Shown: positions 33,331-44,779, counted from the first letter of the stretch. The stretch is DNA of 64,000 nt from Petaurus breviceps papuanus (GCA_028583685.1 JAMXIF010001253.1:31308860-31372859), one strand, 5' to 3'. Notes: a model not told the origin generated them from the letters alone. Numbers and translations: made by a program.

Positions 33331-34930
33331 ATTTTCACTTGTTTATACCTCCCTCTCTTACTCCCCACCCTTTACTTCCTCACAAGTGTTTTACTTCTGA
33401 TCACCACCTTCCCCAATATACCCTCCCTTTTATCAGTCTCCCCTCCCCCTTTTGCTATTACCCTCCTTTTTACTTCCTTATAGGGTAAGATAGATTTCTA
33501 TATCCAGCTGAGTGTGTATGTTATTCCCTCTCTGAGCCAATTTTTATGAGGGAAAGGTTTAAGATTTTCCTGCTACTACCCCCCTCCATCTTCACCTCCA
33601 TTATAGTAGCTCTTTGATGCCTCTTGCAATGCCATGCATGAGCAGCTTTCCAGAAGGATGATGCTGTGAACAGCATTCAAGTTTCTGATTACATAGTATA
33701 GTGAACACTCTATTCAATAACAAATCAGAGCAAAACATTCACAGAGAATCAAGGTACAGCATTCACAATGTTACAACTTATTACAGAAAATCAAAATACA
33801 GAATTCACAATGATTTATCACTAAAATGGCCATGTAGTTTTCACCAAAGTCACAATAATTTTCAACAAAGTACAATCATTTAGTAACTCAATCATTCACA
33901 AAATCCTTAATTCAATTACAAAGTATAATAGTCAAAGTTCCCATTCCATATTGAAGTTCACAGCGTCCAGTCTACCTTAAGTTCTTCACAGTTCCTGTTT
34001 CTGGGAAGACAAAGCTTAACAGAGCCACAATAATATTCATGCACATTGCCAGCACCATCATCAATTCACTATCTGCCTGTGAAATCAACTAAGACCCACC
34101 AACAAGGTCTCAGAACTCAACACAAATCATCAACATATAAATCAACACTGACCCAAAACAAGGTGCAAAAGGTCAGCACAAATCATCAGTAAAGTCTCAG
34201 GACCTTCCAAAACCTTCCTCCAGGACTTCTGTACACATACAACCAGAAAATCCTCTTTCAGGTTTCCAGAAAGGTCCCAGGGCTTCTGTACAAAGTATCA
34301 TAAACAAACATCAACACAGACAGAGCAGACAAACAGAGTGCCGGGATACCACAAGTATTCCCCTCCACTCTGCCACCACAAGAGTCCTCTATTCAGCTCC
34401 TGCTGTCTCTAGCCCTGGGGCTCTCCTTATATAGTCATTAATTCCTCCCCAAGAGTTCACAAGTTGTGGAGTTCAAATGTTCTATTTCTTATAGACTGAA
34501 ACAAGCTGTTAATTCAATAGTTGAAACAAGGTGTGAACCACTTCTGTGCTTACCATTACACCTCTTTTATGTGGGATAATTTATTCCATTCAATTCCTTC
34601 CTTCTTCTAGTGTAATTTTCTTTCTCACCCATTTATTTTGTTTTTTGGGGGTATCATTCCACAGTCACCTTATATCTATGCCCTCTGTCGACATATACTC
34701 CTAATTTCTCTTATAGTCATAAAGTTGAGTTACAAATATTATCTTATAGAAATATAAACAGTTTAACCTCATTGAATTTCTTATGTTTTCTCTTTTTTGT
34801 TTCTTTTTTACCTTTTTATGTTTCCTCAAGTCTTGTATTTGAAGGTCAAATTTTTTATTTAGCTCTACTTTTAATTAGAAATGCTTATAAGTCTTCTATT
34901 TCATTAAATATCCATTCCCCTCCCCCCGAA
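33331..34930 (-). other. L1 inter-ORF region and ORF1 3' end, interrupted by a solo LTR
   Basis: 33340-33624 and 34561-34930 are pyrimidine-rich on the plus strand and match the equivalent part of the HAL1-like element (14380-15060), e.g. 'tagggtaagatagatttc' against 'taaggtaagatacccaattt'. No gene of its own. Confidence 0.7.
33625..34560 (-). mobile_element. solo LTR of an endogenous retrovirus (family B, 936 bp)
   Basis: On the minus strand it begins TGTAATGGTAAGCAC and ends in CA. It has a TATA box (complement of 'ccttatatag', 34425-34434). Flanking 5-bp duplications CCTCT lie at 33620-33624 and 34561-34565. The unoccupied site is visible in the HAL1-like element ('ttgcctcttttatataagg', about 14575-14593), which confirms the boundaries. 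No internal retroviral genes, so a solo LTR, younger than the L1 it entered. No relative elsewhere in this window. Fossil element. Confidence 0.85.
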
Positions 34931-34934
34931 AGAT

Positions 34935-35852
34935 TATATTCAATTTTGCTGGGTAGGTGATTCTCAGTTGCAGTTCTAACTCCTTTGCCATCCAGTATAT
35001 CATATTCCAAACCCTCTAGTTCTTTAATAGGGAAGTTACTAAATCCTGTGTAGTCTTGACTGTAGCTTCATGATATTTGAATTGTTTCTTTTTGACTGCT
35101 TGCAATACTTTCTCTTGATCTGTGAGCTCTGGAATTTGACTATGTTGTTCCTGGGAGTTTTTATTTTGGGATCTCTTTCAGATGATGATTGATGGCTTCT
35201 TTTAATTTCTATTTTGCCCTCTGGTTCAAATATATCTGGGCAATTTTATTTGATAATTTCTTGAAAGATGTTATCCAGGCTTTTTTTTTCAATCATGAAT
35301 TTCAGGTAGTCCAATAATTCTTATATTATCTCTCTTGGATCTATTTTCTAGGTCAGTTGTTTTTCCAATAAGAAATTTCATATTTTCTTTTCTTTTTAAA
35401 ATTTTCTCATTTTTTAAAATCATATGTTGATGTTTCATAGAGTCATTAGCTTTAACTTGTTCAATTCTAATTTTTAAGGAATTATTTTCTTCAGTAAACT
35501 TTTGCACTTTATTTTCCATTTGGCCAATTCTAATTTTTAGGGAGCTATTCTTCTTGGTAAATTTTTTATATCTTTCCCCATGCTATTGACTCTTTTCATA
35601 ATTCTCTTGCTTTACTCTCTTTTCTTTTCCCAATTTTTCTTCTACTTCTCTAATTTGCTTTACAAAATTCTTTTAAGTTCTTCTAAGAATCCTTTTTGGG
35701 CCTGAGATCAAACTTTATTTTTCTTTGAGGCTTCGCATCTTGATGTTATTGTCCTCTTCTAAGTTTATTCCTTGATCCTCCCTATCACTATAGTAGCTTT
35801 CTAAAGTCAAGCTCTTTTTTTTCTGGGTTTGGTTTTTTTTTTTTGCACTCAT
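34935..35852 (-). pseudogene. L1 ORF1 relic
   Basis: The probable start codon is at 35852 (minus strand 'MSAKKK'). The coiled coil at 35289-35519 reads 'MENKVQKFTEENNSLKIRI' and 'LENRSKRDNIRIIGLPE', the latter being the strongly conserved ORF1p RRM motif (R..N.RI.G.PE). The C-terminal domain at 34940-35200 is visible only in broken frames and matches the HAL1-like ORF1 at 15651-15870. RNA-binding trimer subunit in active L1s. Confidence 0.85.
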
Positions 35853-36520
35853 TTTTTTTTGTGACTTGGTGTTTTTATGTGACAGTTAAGATATGGTTCT
35901 GCACTATCCCAACCTTCTTGTACTGGGAGTCTGGGTCGTACTGCTGGCTTTCACTGCATTTCAGGGCTGCTTGCTTTCTCTGGAGGTTAGGCTTCCCTTC
36001 TGGCTTGTATAGAGGGGTGGGCCTTCTCTGTTGGCCCCCCTTGGGTGTGGAGTTTAGCTGCTGACCTGCTCCAGCGGTAGGGCCCTGCTGCTGGGTTGCT
36101 ATGAAATCAGGATCTCTGCTTGAGACCTCTGGACAGGTTCTAGCTGTTGGCCAGCTCTGGGGTAGGGTCAAGGCCTCACTGGCAGCTTGTGCTGGGGGTG
36201 GAGTTGCTGGGGTGGGGCCTTGCTGAGCTACACAGACTACTAACTTGCTTAGGGGGCTGCTGGCTTGCAGGAGGCCAGGGCCTTGCTGGTGGATTGCCCC
36301 AGACTTGGAGCCTTGCTGCAGGCCTTCTGCTGGGAGGCTTGCTGCTGCTGCTGCTTTTGGACCTTGCTCCCCTCCCACCCCAGTGAGACAGACCTTTCCT
36401 GTTGAGCTGGCAAGCTGCTTCATTCTTCTAGCTCAGTTCTGAGACAGTGTTCTAGTTGTTTGGAGGTGAATTTGGGAGGGCTTCAGAGGGTCCTTTCTGC
36501 ACTCTGCCATCTTTGCACTG
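35853..36520 (-). other. L1 5' UTR with a 182-codon sense open frame
   Basis: GC-rich leader of the L1, ending in the usual 'tctgccatctttg' edge at about 36505-36517. The minus strand is open from 36423 to 35875: a Gln/Pro/Ala/Gly-rich frame with a recurrent QQGP motif ('HQQGPGLLQ', 'AQQGPTP', 'QQQGPTAG'). It stops 22 bases before the ORF1 start. L1 5' UTRs act as internal promoters. Whether this frame was ever translated is unknown, and the openness may simply follow from GC-rich repeated units. Confidence 0.55.
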
Positions 36521-36539
36521 GAAGTCTTACATACATTTC

Positions 36540-36775
36540 TTAATCTTTTTTTTTCTCATCCCCTTTAGATTGTAAATTCCTTGGGGCAGGGTCTGTTTTT
36601 CATTTCACTGTTGCATGCTAGGGTGTGCTGGTGAATGTTTAACTGCCCTGACAAAACAATGTGTGTATGCTTTCTTGGGCTGTATGAACTGGCTGCAGCA
36701 CAGCCCTGATGTATCCTCAGCACTTAGTCCAATATCTTGCACAAAGTAGGTATTTTATAACTATTAGGTGAGCTG
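36540..36775 (+). mobile_element. L2 3' end carrying a ~90 bp MITE
   Basis: L2 signature 'gattgtaaattccttggggcagggtctg' continues after the insert as 'tatcctcagcacttagtccaat'. The insert at 36619-36708 has imperfect terminal inverted repeats (TAGGGTGTGCTGG against the complement of 'gcagcacagccctg'), as in short hAT-like MITEs. The putative 8-bp flanks TTGCATGC and ATGTATCC match only partly. Confidence 0.55.
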
Positions 36776-37770
36776 AGTTAAATTGTAAGGATCCTGCTCT
36801 ACTGCATGGGGCAAGGGAAGGAAGAACAGCTCTCCCTGCCTAACATGGGCCCTGGAGGAACAGAACAGATGTCTTGCTCAAAAAGTTAGGTTAGAGACAT
36901 GGAGGAAAAGTTGCTTGGCTATCCTTGGGTGACAGGAGCCTTCGAAAATTGAATAATGTTACCATTGTGATAATTTCTAACTTGTGACAAGACACTGCAG
37001 GGGAAATTTCAGGTATTCTTTTTACCAGGAAGGGCTGGAGGAAATTTGGCTGAATAGAACAAAGTGATTCTGAGGACAAGATGGGCTCATTCGAAGGAAA
37101 AGTGATTTCAGGGGGAGCATCAGACTGACATTAGCAAGAGTACTCCTGTTATTATCTTCCTTTGAACCTCAGGCGGAGGACGTGGCTCCCTTTGATATGA
37201 AAGCAGAATGCTTCATGTTTAAAGATTAAAGCTACTTCCTTGATTGTGAGAATGAAATGGTAGTGTGGGAACAGGCTTCACAGTCAGAAATTGAGCCCCC
37301 CTTCACATAAGGGTGCCACTCTTCATCAAGATTTCTTCCTCACTTCCCATGAATATCAAGAAGTCTATTATTAATCCCTTCCATTAGGAACCTACCCTGG
37401 CTTCCCCTTCGGCTTTGCCTCAGATTGAAACAATATAGTTTGATTACCGTGGTCTCCTATATAGCTTCTGCTAGTGAGTATAAAATGTGAAATGCAAGAA
37501 TCTCTTCCATCCCTGAGTTCCAAATGAGTACTTATTTTGTGGGGTGGAGCTAGAAACAAAGTGACAGTAATTAAAGACTGGCATAAAAGGAGCTCACCAA
37601 AGCTGTGATTGGCAAGATGCAATTATTAGTCATGTTAAATGGTTGCTAAACATAACCAGCTACACAAAGGTGACACAGAGGACCAGTTTTAATCCAGGCA
37701 AGACTTTTTTTTCAAGGTATACATATTCAGAATGCAGATCAAACAGGTTTTCATGTTGTAACTAATTAGA
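36776..37770. other. unassigned, no gene seen
   Basis: Apparently single-copy. Short open frames without recognisable features. Confidence 0.45.
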
Positions 37771-37774
37771 TAAG

Positions 37775-37885
37775 TGACTGTGTGGTATAGTATATAGAGA
37801 ATCAGCCTCGAATCCAGGAAGACCTAGTCTCAAGTCTCTGACACGCACTGGTTATGTGATCCTGGAAGCGACATAGGAAATGTAG
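37775..37885 (+). mobile_element. SINE fragment of the type found in the inverted arms
   Basis: 'tggtatagtatatagagaatcagcctcgaatccaggaagacctagtctcaagtctctgacacgcactgg' matches the 5' half of the SINE at 19350-19430. Confidence 0.6.
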
Positions 37886-38615
37886 TGGGATTGGCCGAAG
37901 AAACTCAGTCATGTCCTGTGGGCTTTGTATAACAGAGCGAATCATTCAGAACCTGACATTCCAAATGTGTGGGGTCAATGGTTCTAACCAACACCCTGAG
38001 AGGAAATAGCTTGGTGAAGGAGAATTGCTTCTGTGTCCTTCACCACACCTGCATAGAGGTGAACCTTGTGAACCTTGAAGGGTTGGAGAATTTGGATTTC
38101 TCATGGGGTCCTTGCAGCATCCCCAGCACAGCTGACAAGGGTGTCTTCATTGGATCCCTAAGGAAAGGGAGATTAAAAATAATTTTTTTAGCATTGGAGC
38201 CTAGCAGAAAGCTACATTATACCTAAGGGAACCTTAATGGGGGCCAGATGAGGGGAAAATGACTTCAAGAAAAAAAGGACTTCTAGGAACCATGAGTTAT
38301 CTCTTTTCACCACATCATGCGTTCTAAGGATGAGCTAACTTTTCCCTGGATTCTGTGAGTATTTGTGGGAGAATGTGCCCTGAGTTTGGGGAAGGGTATT
38401 TTATGACAACTATTCTTACTACTATACCAGTATAGTAAATATTCCTTTCTAAAAAGATAATTAGATGTGCTTGCTAATTGATATTAACTGAAAATTGCCA
38501 GATAAAAACATACCAGTTGGGGCTTATCACCTATGGTAATACAAAACTGTCTCCCAGACCCACAGAGTCCCCTAAAATCTTGAGGGGAGAAGTAATAGGC
38601 ATATGAAGGAGCAAA
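37886..38615. other. unassigned, no gene seen
   Basis: The 85-codon frame at 37969-38226 has no recognisable domain. No repeats recognised. Confidence 0.4.
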
Positions 38616-38619
38616 TACC

Positions 38620-38885
38620 TTTATAACTGTGGAGAGAACCACAGAAAGGACCTTAGAAAATCTAGATATGAGTCTTATCCTGACACTTAGTAACTGTATG
38701 ACCGTGGATAAAGCTGTTCACCTCTCTAAGCCTCAGTTTTCTTTTTTTTTTTTTTTGGAGGGTCAATTGGGGTTAAGTGACTTATGGATAACAATATTTA
38801 CACTACCTACCTCCAAGGTTGTTATGAGGATTAAATGAGATAGTGCATATAATAATATGCTTGGTAACCTTAGCATGTTAAGCAG
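38620..38885 (+). mobile_element. MIR SINE interrupted by a truncated tRNA-SINE
   Basis: MIR: 'gtaactgtatgaccgtggataaagctgttcacctctctaagcctcagttttc', then 'ctacctccaaggttgttatgaggattaaatgag'. The insert at 38744-38783 (T-run plus 'ggagggtcaattggggttaagtgactta') is a minus-strand, 5'-truncated SINE. Confidence 0.75.
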
Positions 38886-39009
38886 GCTTAGCATAGTTTC
38901 TCCTGTGCTATATTCAAATGCAGTAGTCTTTGTAGAGTTTGACGTACTATTCGAAACTTGCATTGGTGGATTTGAAGCCATATGTTTATGCATATTTACA
39001 TATCTATGC

Positions 39010-39235
39010 ATAGGTGGGTAATATATGTGTGAATTTAAATATTATATATGACTCAAAACATACACACACATATATGTTTATATATATATTGCCCACCTAT
39101 ACATGGGTTCAAAGGTATTTGTGTGTATACACATACATACGTAGATTACCCACCTTTACATATATAGTTATGCATATACATATATAGCACATATATTATA
39201 TGAATGTTACATTGTATATATATTTTAAAAAAGCT
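39010..39235. repeat. TATA/CATA-rich low-complexity stretch
   Basis: Imperfect runs of CATATA, TATATG and CACACA. The phrase 'cccacctatacatgggt / cccacctttacatat' recurs inside, suggesting local duplication. Confidence 0.8.
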
Positions 39236-39394
39236 TTTTCTTTTGTACCATGGCTACCCAGAAGGAATAGAGAGTTGGAAGAAAACTAAAAAGTTCAGTA
39301 TCACAGAATTCTAGAGAAAGTTTTAATGAATTGGAGGAAGGGGCAGTCAATAGTACAAATACTGTTGAGAAATGAATGAACACTGAGAGCTGAC

Positions 39395-39510
39395 TATAAA
39401 GTCTTTGTGGATAGGGACTGTCTCACTTTTTTGTATTTTTATCTCTAGCAACCAGAACAATGCCTGACACATAATAGGAACTTAATAAATGGTTGTTGAT
39501 TGATTTGATT
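39395..39510 (+). mobile_element. L2 3' end
   Basis: 'tataaagtctttgtggatagggactgtctc', 'aacaatgcctgacacataataggaacttaataaatgg' are the L2 terminus. Confidence 0.75.
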
Positions 39511-39714
39511 GCATGAACACCTCGTATATATAAATTGGTCCATTTGCAAGGGGCTTATGAAACCTGCCAAATGCAGAGAAAAGCTTGATTAAAGACTTTA
39601 AAAAGAATTGTCAGTATGAAAGCAAAACAAGATAACCTTTTTATTGAGTTTAACAATGACTTTAAAAAGTCATGAAAGTTTCCCCAAAGCTCCACTTTCA
39701 TGAAGTTCACAACA

Positions 39715-40210
39715 TCATGGAATTTCAGAAGAGATGTAAATGATCATTCAGTTCAATCTGTCCCTGAAGGAGAATCTAATCTACAACATATTGGAAAAGT
39801 GATCATCTAGCCTATGTCGGAAGGCCCCTAATAAGGGAGAGTTACATCTTCTTAAGGTGACCCATTTCATTTGGGATATCTCTAATTGTTACGAATTTTT
39901 TTTTTTTTACTTTATATGAAGCCTGATTCTCTTTCTGCACCTTCTACTCTAGTTCTGCCCTCTGAGGTCAAGAAATTCCTTCAAGAGGACCTTGAATGGC
40001 AAAGTTTTGAGACCCTTTGCCATCCTGGTTGCCTTCCTTGAGATATTCTTACACTTGATATTCTCCTTGAAATGTGGTGCCCAGAATTGGACACAGTACT
40101 CCAGAAGCAGTCAGAGATTGTGCCTTCCCAAATCGTGGATGGGCAGCCTCTTTTAATTTAATACAGCCTAAGATTCAAAATATAGTACAAGTGTTTTATC
40201 AACAGGAACA
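39715..40210 (-). mobile_element. CR1/L3 LINE fragment
   Basis: 'gttctgccctctgaggtcaag', 'gccatcctggttgccttccttgag', 'gaaatgtggtgcccagaattggacacagtactccag' is the reversed CR1/L3 reverse-transcriptase-to-3' region, ordered as in other amniote CR1s. Old and broken. Confidence 0.75.
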
Positions 40211-40389
40211 AATTAGGTTGATTTGGGGCAGAGTAAAAGCTACATGATGGGGGTTTTCTGTCTAATACCTGTTCCAGGACCCACCAGGGAACCCTCAGTT
40301 CTTGGCATGTTGCATTAAGGTCCATAATCTGGAGGTAGGGGATAGGGTAGGGAACAGCTCAAGGCAGAAAGAATGAATCCAAGCATAAT

Positions 40390-40645
40390 GATATAAGAGC
40401 TTAGCAGCTCAAGGTTTGCAAAGCACTCAATATGCTTTGACACTTTTGACCCTCACAGCCCTAAGAGGTTAAGTGTGGTTATGATCCCCATTTTACAGGT
40501 GGGGAAACTGAGGTTGAGAGAGGTTAAAGTGACTTTCCTACAGGTTACATAGCCAGTAAGGATCTGAGGTAGGATTTAAACTCAAGCATTCCTAACTCCA
40601 GGCCTAGCAACTCTATGTACTAAACCATCTGCTTGCCTCGATGGT
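40390..40645 (+). mobile_element. CORE-SINE (MIR/Mar-type)
   Basis: 'aaggtttgcaaagcactcaatatg', 'cccattttacaggtggggaaactgagg', 'taactccaggcctagcaactctatg' in the expected order. Confidence 0.8.
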
Positions 40646-40649
40646 ATAT

Positions 40650-41265
40650 ACTTGAGTCCTTTTCTTCTATAACAAGAGTCTACTTGTTAATGCTGTATTG
40701 AAAATACTTTATCTTCTTTTTTATTGGCTATTACTTTAGCTGTGTAAAGCAGCAGAGAAGTAGAGAGAGCATCTGTCCATGATCAACTGGGTCAAATCCA
40801 CCTAAATTTCTTCTATGTTTGTTTCAGGGGATCTAGGAAAGAGAGAATTATCTGGTTTAACAAGAAAAAAGATAAAGACAGGTCGACTTAGGTAGCATTA
40901 GTAATGCCCTCTGAAGATGGACATAGCAAAATCTTCTAAAATGTCAGACCCTGAGCATTAGATAAATTTGAACAGCAAGGAAAAACATTGCTAAATTTCC
41001 TCACTTCCAATATAATTTGATTTGTTACTGGAGAGATGTGAAAGCCATGGGCTAATTTTCTCCTTCTTGATGGAAAATCTGAAACAACTTTTTTATTTGG
41101 ACAATTCCTCTGATGAGCTCATAGGAACAACCATGGCCATAATTTGTATTAATACCAGCATGAGACATAACAGTGCTTTCACCAGACTGGTAGTGAGTAA
41201 TCTATGCTTTCCAATTAATTAATCAACAAGGTAACCAGACTGTGTAACTTTCTGAGCTAGACTGA
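40650..41265. other. unassigned, no gene seen
   Basis: No recognised family. Short open frames only. Confidence 0.4.
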
Positions 41266-41595
41266 AGAAGAGAAAACAAAATATATGACATGATCCATGC
41301 CTTCAAGGGGCTTTCAGTCTAGCTGGGAAGCTAAGACATATATTCATGAAAAGACCACAAGGGTTAAGTGTAAAAAGAGTGATGCCAACCATTAAATGTT
41401 GTAGATATAGTTTACCTAGATTTTAGCAAAGCATGTGGTAAGAAATTTGTCATGCTAGATAGACTATATGGAGAGATGGAGGCTAAATGATGATACAATT
41501 AGGTGAATTAGAACCAGTGGAATGATTAGGCTCAATGATTAATCATTAATGGGTAATGTCAGCTTGGAAAAAGGTCTTCAGTAGAATACCCTAGG
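41265..41595. mobile_element. L2 3' end (minus) next to CR1/L3 reverse-transcriptase scrap (plus)
   Basis: 41270-41345 is a reversed L2 end ('catgccttcaaggggctttcagtctag'). 41390-41595 on the plus strand parallels the CR1/L3 RT segment (DFSKA, then SSGVPQG), the same region as 13470-13675. Confidence 0.65.
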
Positions 41596-42470
41596 GATTT
41601 GTGTTTGACCTTGGTGTCATCCTCAACTCATCGCTTACACTCACCCCACAGATTCAGTCTGTTGTCCAGTCCTATCATTTACATCTTAACATCTTGCCAT
41701 ATCCTATATATATTCCTTTCTCTGTATATGCACCGCTCTCCTTCATGTAGATGCCTTCCTGGTGTGCTTAGACCATTACAACAGACCTTGGGCTGGTCTC
41801 TCTCCCTACCACAGTCTATCCTTTACTCAGTTGCCAAAAAGATTTTTCTAAAGCACAGATTTGACCATATATCATGCCCCCACCTCAACATACTACAGGG
41901 TCTCCCTATCAAAAGTGGTTCCAGGATCAAATGTAATGTTCTCTGTTTGTCATTTAAAGTCTGTCACAATCTGGCCTCTTCCTACCTTACATTTTACTCC
42001 CTAAATACACTCTATAAGGCAGATACACTGGCCTACCTGCTAGTCCTCACATATAACACTTTATTTCTAGTCTGTGCCTTTCACTTGTTATCTCTTCCTC
42101 CTCTTCTCCCTCCCTCTCCCACCTCCACTCCAGCTTAGATTGGTCACCTTCCTTGATTCTGCTTTCTGGATCCTCTGGTTTCCTTCAGGACTCAGCTCAA
42201 ATCCAACCTTACACAGGAAGACCTCTCCAGTCTCCCTAGCTGCCTATGCCTTCCCTCCAAGAATACTTTCAAATTATATTGCATATCCCTTTTATGTCTA
42301 TAGTTATTTGCATGTTGTTTCCCCCATTAGAATGCTGTAAACTTCTTGAAAACAGGGACTGTGTGTGTTTTTTTTTCTTTCTTTATATCCTTGGGACTTA
42401 ATGTAATACATGGCACATAGTAGGTCATGATTATTGCTTATTGATTGCTTATTGACTGACTGACTTGGCC
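41596..42470 (+). mobile_element. L2 LINE, 3' kilobase
   Basis: 'gaccttggtgtcatcctcaactc' (DLGVILNS), 'gccaaaaagatttttctaaagcacag' (AKKIFLKHR) and a 179-codon open frame with 'RFDHISCPHLNILQGLPIKS' match the C-terminal part of L2 ORF2. It is followed by 'ggactcagctcaaatccaacc' and the standard 3' end ending 'ttgattgcttattgactgac'. Among the better-preserved L2 pieces here. Confidence 0.8.
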
Positions 42471-42489
42471 CTGTGCAGCGTCAAAATTT

Positions 42490-42695
42490 TGTCAGTTATA
42501 ATGATACCTACCATTTTAGCACTCTAAGGTTTGCAAAATGATTTATAGATGTCTCATTTCATCCTCACAACAACCCTTTGAGTTAGGTGCTGTTATTATA
42601 CTCATTTTGCAGAGAAGGAAACAGGTAAGCAGCAGTTAAATGGCTTGCCTGGTCATACAGTTAGTAGGTTTTGCTTTATCTACCACCATCTAGCT
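42490..42695 (+). mobile_element. CORE-SINE (Mar/MIR-type)
   Basis: 'ctaaggtttgcaaaatgatttatagatgtctcatttcatcctcacaacaacc', 'ctcattttgcagagaaggaaac', 'caccatctagctgcc'. Confidence 0.75.
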
Positions 42696-42726
42696 GCCCT
42701 TAATTTGAATAAAAGAATAAATTCTT

Positions 42727-42895
42727 TTTAAAAAAAAAATCTTTTTTTTTTTTTGCAGGGGAAGGCAATTGGGGTTAAGTTATTTATCCAAGGTCACACA
42801 GCTAATAAGTGTTAAGTTTCTGAGGCCAGATTTGAACTCAGGTCCTCCTGACTCCAGGGCCGGTGCTGTACTCACTTCATCATCTAGCTGCCCCA
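42727..42895 (-). mobile_element. tRNA-derived SINE with target duplication
   Basis: Reversed SINE with T-run, 'ggcaattggggttaagttatttatccaaggtcacacagc' and 'catctagctgcccc'. Flanks AGAATAAATTCTT (42714-42726) and AGCATAAATTCTT (42899-42911), one mismatch. Confidence 0.9.
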
Positions 42896-42899
42896 GAAA

Positions 42900-43460
42900 G
42901 CATAAATTCTTGAATGGATTTGTGACCTCATCAGTTTGGATGTTACTTCCAACCAAAGGTCCCAAAGGGGTCTCAGACTCAATATGTTCAAAATGGAACT
43001 CATCTCCACCTAAAAACTCACCTCTTCCTAACTTCCCTAGTTCTGTCAAGAAGGCCACTATCATTTACATTCAGTCAGGTTCACAACTTTGAAGCCCCAT
43101 CCTCAACTCCAATATTACTCACCCTCCCGTAGCCAAACACTGGTTAAGTTTAGTCAATTCTACTCCAATGACTTATCTCGAATTCACCAACTCTAAACTC
43201 ACATAGCCACACCCATAGGTTAAGCCTTTCCTACCACTTGTCTGAAATATTTCATTAGCTTCCTAATTGCCCTTCCCAACCTCTAATCTTTCTTTTCTCC
43301 ATTCCATCCTCCACAAAGCTGATATATTGATATTCCTTCTTTAGGAAGGAATGGACTATAGTTTCCATGTAGACTATAAATTCAATAAGGCAAGAGATTG
43401 TTTTGATTTTCATCTTTGTCCCATGCTCAGCACACAGTAGGGACTTAATATCAATAGACT
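42900..43460 (+). mobile_element. L2 LINE fragment
   Basis: 'tctcagactcaatatgttcaaaatggaactcatc' (N.FKMELI, where L2 has NMSKTELI) and onward, with a 3' end 'gactataaattcaataaggcaagag ... gctcagcacacagtagggacttaat'. Degraded. Confidence 0.65.
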
Positions 43461-43464
43461 AAAA

Positions 43465-43820
43465 TATTGGGCAAAATCTAATAAAATGAAGTCAAATGGG
43501 AATAAATGTAAAATTGGTTTCAAAAATCACCTTCATAAATAAAAACTGGAAAGGCATGGCTCAACAGCAATATGTCCAAAAAAGATGTCTGGATTTTAAG
43601 AGACTGCAAGCTCAAAATGAGTCAACTGTATGATATGGTAGCCAAAAAAAAAAAAAAGAAAGAAAAGAAAAGGAAAGAAAAAAAAAAGCTAATGTGATCT
43701 TAGCTTACAGCTATAGAATCCATGCCAGGAAAGGAAACAGGTGATAGTCTAATTCTCCCCTGCTTAGGCAGCATGCAGTTCTGGATAGAACATTTTAGGA
43801 AGGACATAAGCAGGCAGAAG
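43465..43820 (+). mobile_element. CR1/L3 LINE fragment
   Basis: 'gactgcaagctcaaaatgagtcaactgtatgatatggtagccaaaaaa...aagctaatgtgatctt' and 'cattttaggaaggacata' follow the CR1/L3 order. An expanded A/GA run sits at 43640-43690. Confidence 0.7.
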
Positions 43821-44779
43821 CATCTGAATGATGGAAGCTGCAAGGTGAATGCTTAGTATGCATCAGTAAAGCAGGTGACAATGAGTAGGGGTCTTGAAGA
43901 CATGGCAATGGGGCAAATTGAAAGGTCCAGTGGACCTTAGCCAGCAGTGGTGGAACCTATGGTAAGTCTTGGTGGTCTACTACATTACCAGAATGACTAT
44001 AGTTGGTAACTCCACACTTATCTAAGTGGTGGGAGCAGCCATGTTTGTTCTCAGGAGGGGTGGAGAATAGGCAACTAGAGAGACCCAGTCCAAGAATGTT
44101 GCAAAATAGGGAGTAGACCCCAGAATTAGAGGGAGACTCTGGGTTTCTGACCAGAAGATGGAGATAATGGGTCAGTGTCCAGATGAGGGGGAGGTAGCCA
44201 GTACCTTTTGGTTTCTAGGTATAGATGGACTGGCTGAGGGTAGAGGTTATAGTGGAATGTAGGCAATGCAGTGTAGTGGAAAGATTAGTAGTCAAAAGAT
44301 CCAGACTGGAATCACTTTCCTCATCTGTCTAAGGAGTGTATTTGTTAGTTGATCTCTAAGTTTCCTTATGGCTCAAAATCTTAAGAACTAAGACTGCCAA
44401 AAGTTAAGAAGTGGGAAAGGAGGAAATATAGGTAGGGCATGGAAATCACATGTTTGAGAAGTCTGACTGTAAAAAGAAGGAAAGAAATAAAATGGTGGCT
44501 CAAAAAGATAATAGGATCTAGAGAAATAATTTCTTTTTCTTTCTTTTTAATTAAGAATAGGAGAGACCTGAGCATATTTTTAGGCAGAGATGAAGGAGGT
44601 GATAGACAATAAAAGGACTGAAGATATTAAAGAGAGAGAGATGAAAACTGAGAGAGCCAAGTCCTGGAGAAATTGGGAGGAGATGAAATAAAAAAATACA
44701 GTTTGGATTGAATTTGGAAAGAAGAGGAGACACGTCTTGCTCCAGATCTCTCAGCTCCTTTAGGGGAAGACATATAACT
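43821..44779. other. mostly unassigned; MIR fragment at 44255-44375
   Basis: 44255-44340 ('gcagtgtagtggaaagattagtag ... cctcatctgt') is a MIR piece. No gene seen in the remainder. Confidence 0.4.

Larger units (their letters stand above)
29950..36520 (-). mobile_element. L1 LINE, near full length at the 5' side, decayed
   Basis: Minus-strand order: 5' UTR (36520-35853), ORF1 (from 35852), inter-ORF region, ORF2 endonuclease (33330-32560), reverse transcriptase (32260-30690) and part of the ORF2 C-terminus to the junction at 29950. The 3' end is not clearly attached. At 29950 the sequence jumps to a second L1 copy whose 29745-29950 repeats what is at 29950-30320. It carries a nested SINE (30127-30290) and a solo LTR (33625-34560). 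Many frame changes and stops, so it is inactive. Confidence 0.85.

Noticed and set aside
36147-36442. Leucine-rich plus-strand frames resembling a membrane protein
   Set aside because: Antisense to the GC-rich L1 5' UTR; no family match, and repeated CTG units explain the leucines.
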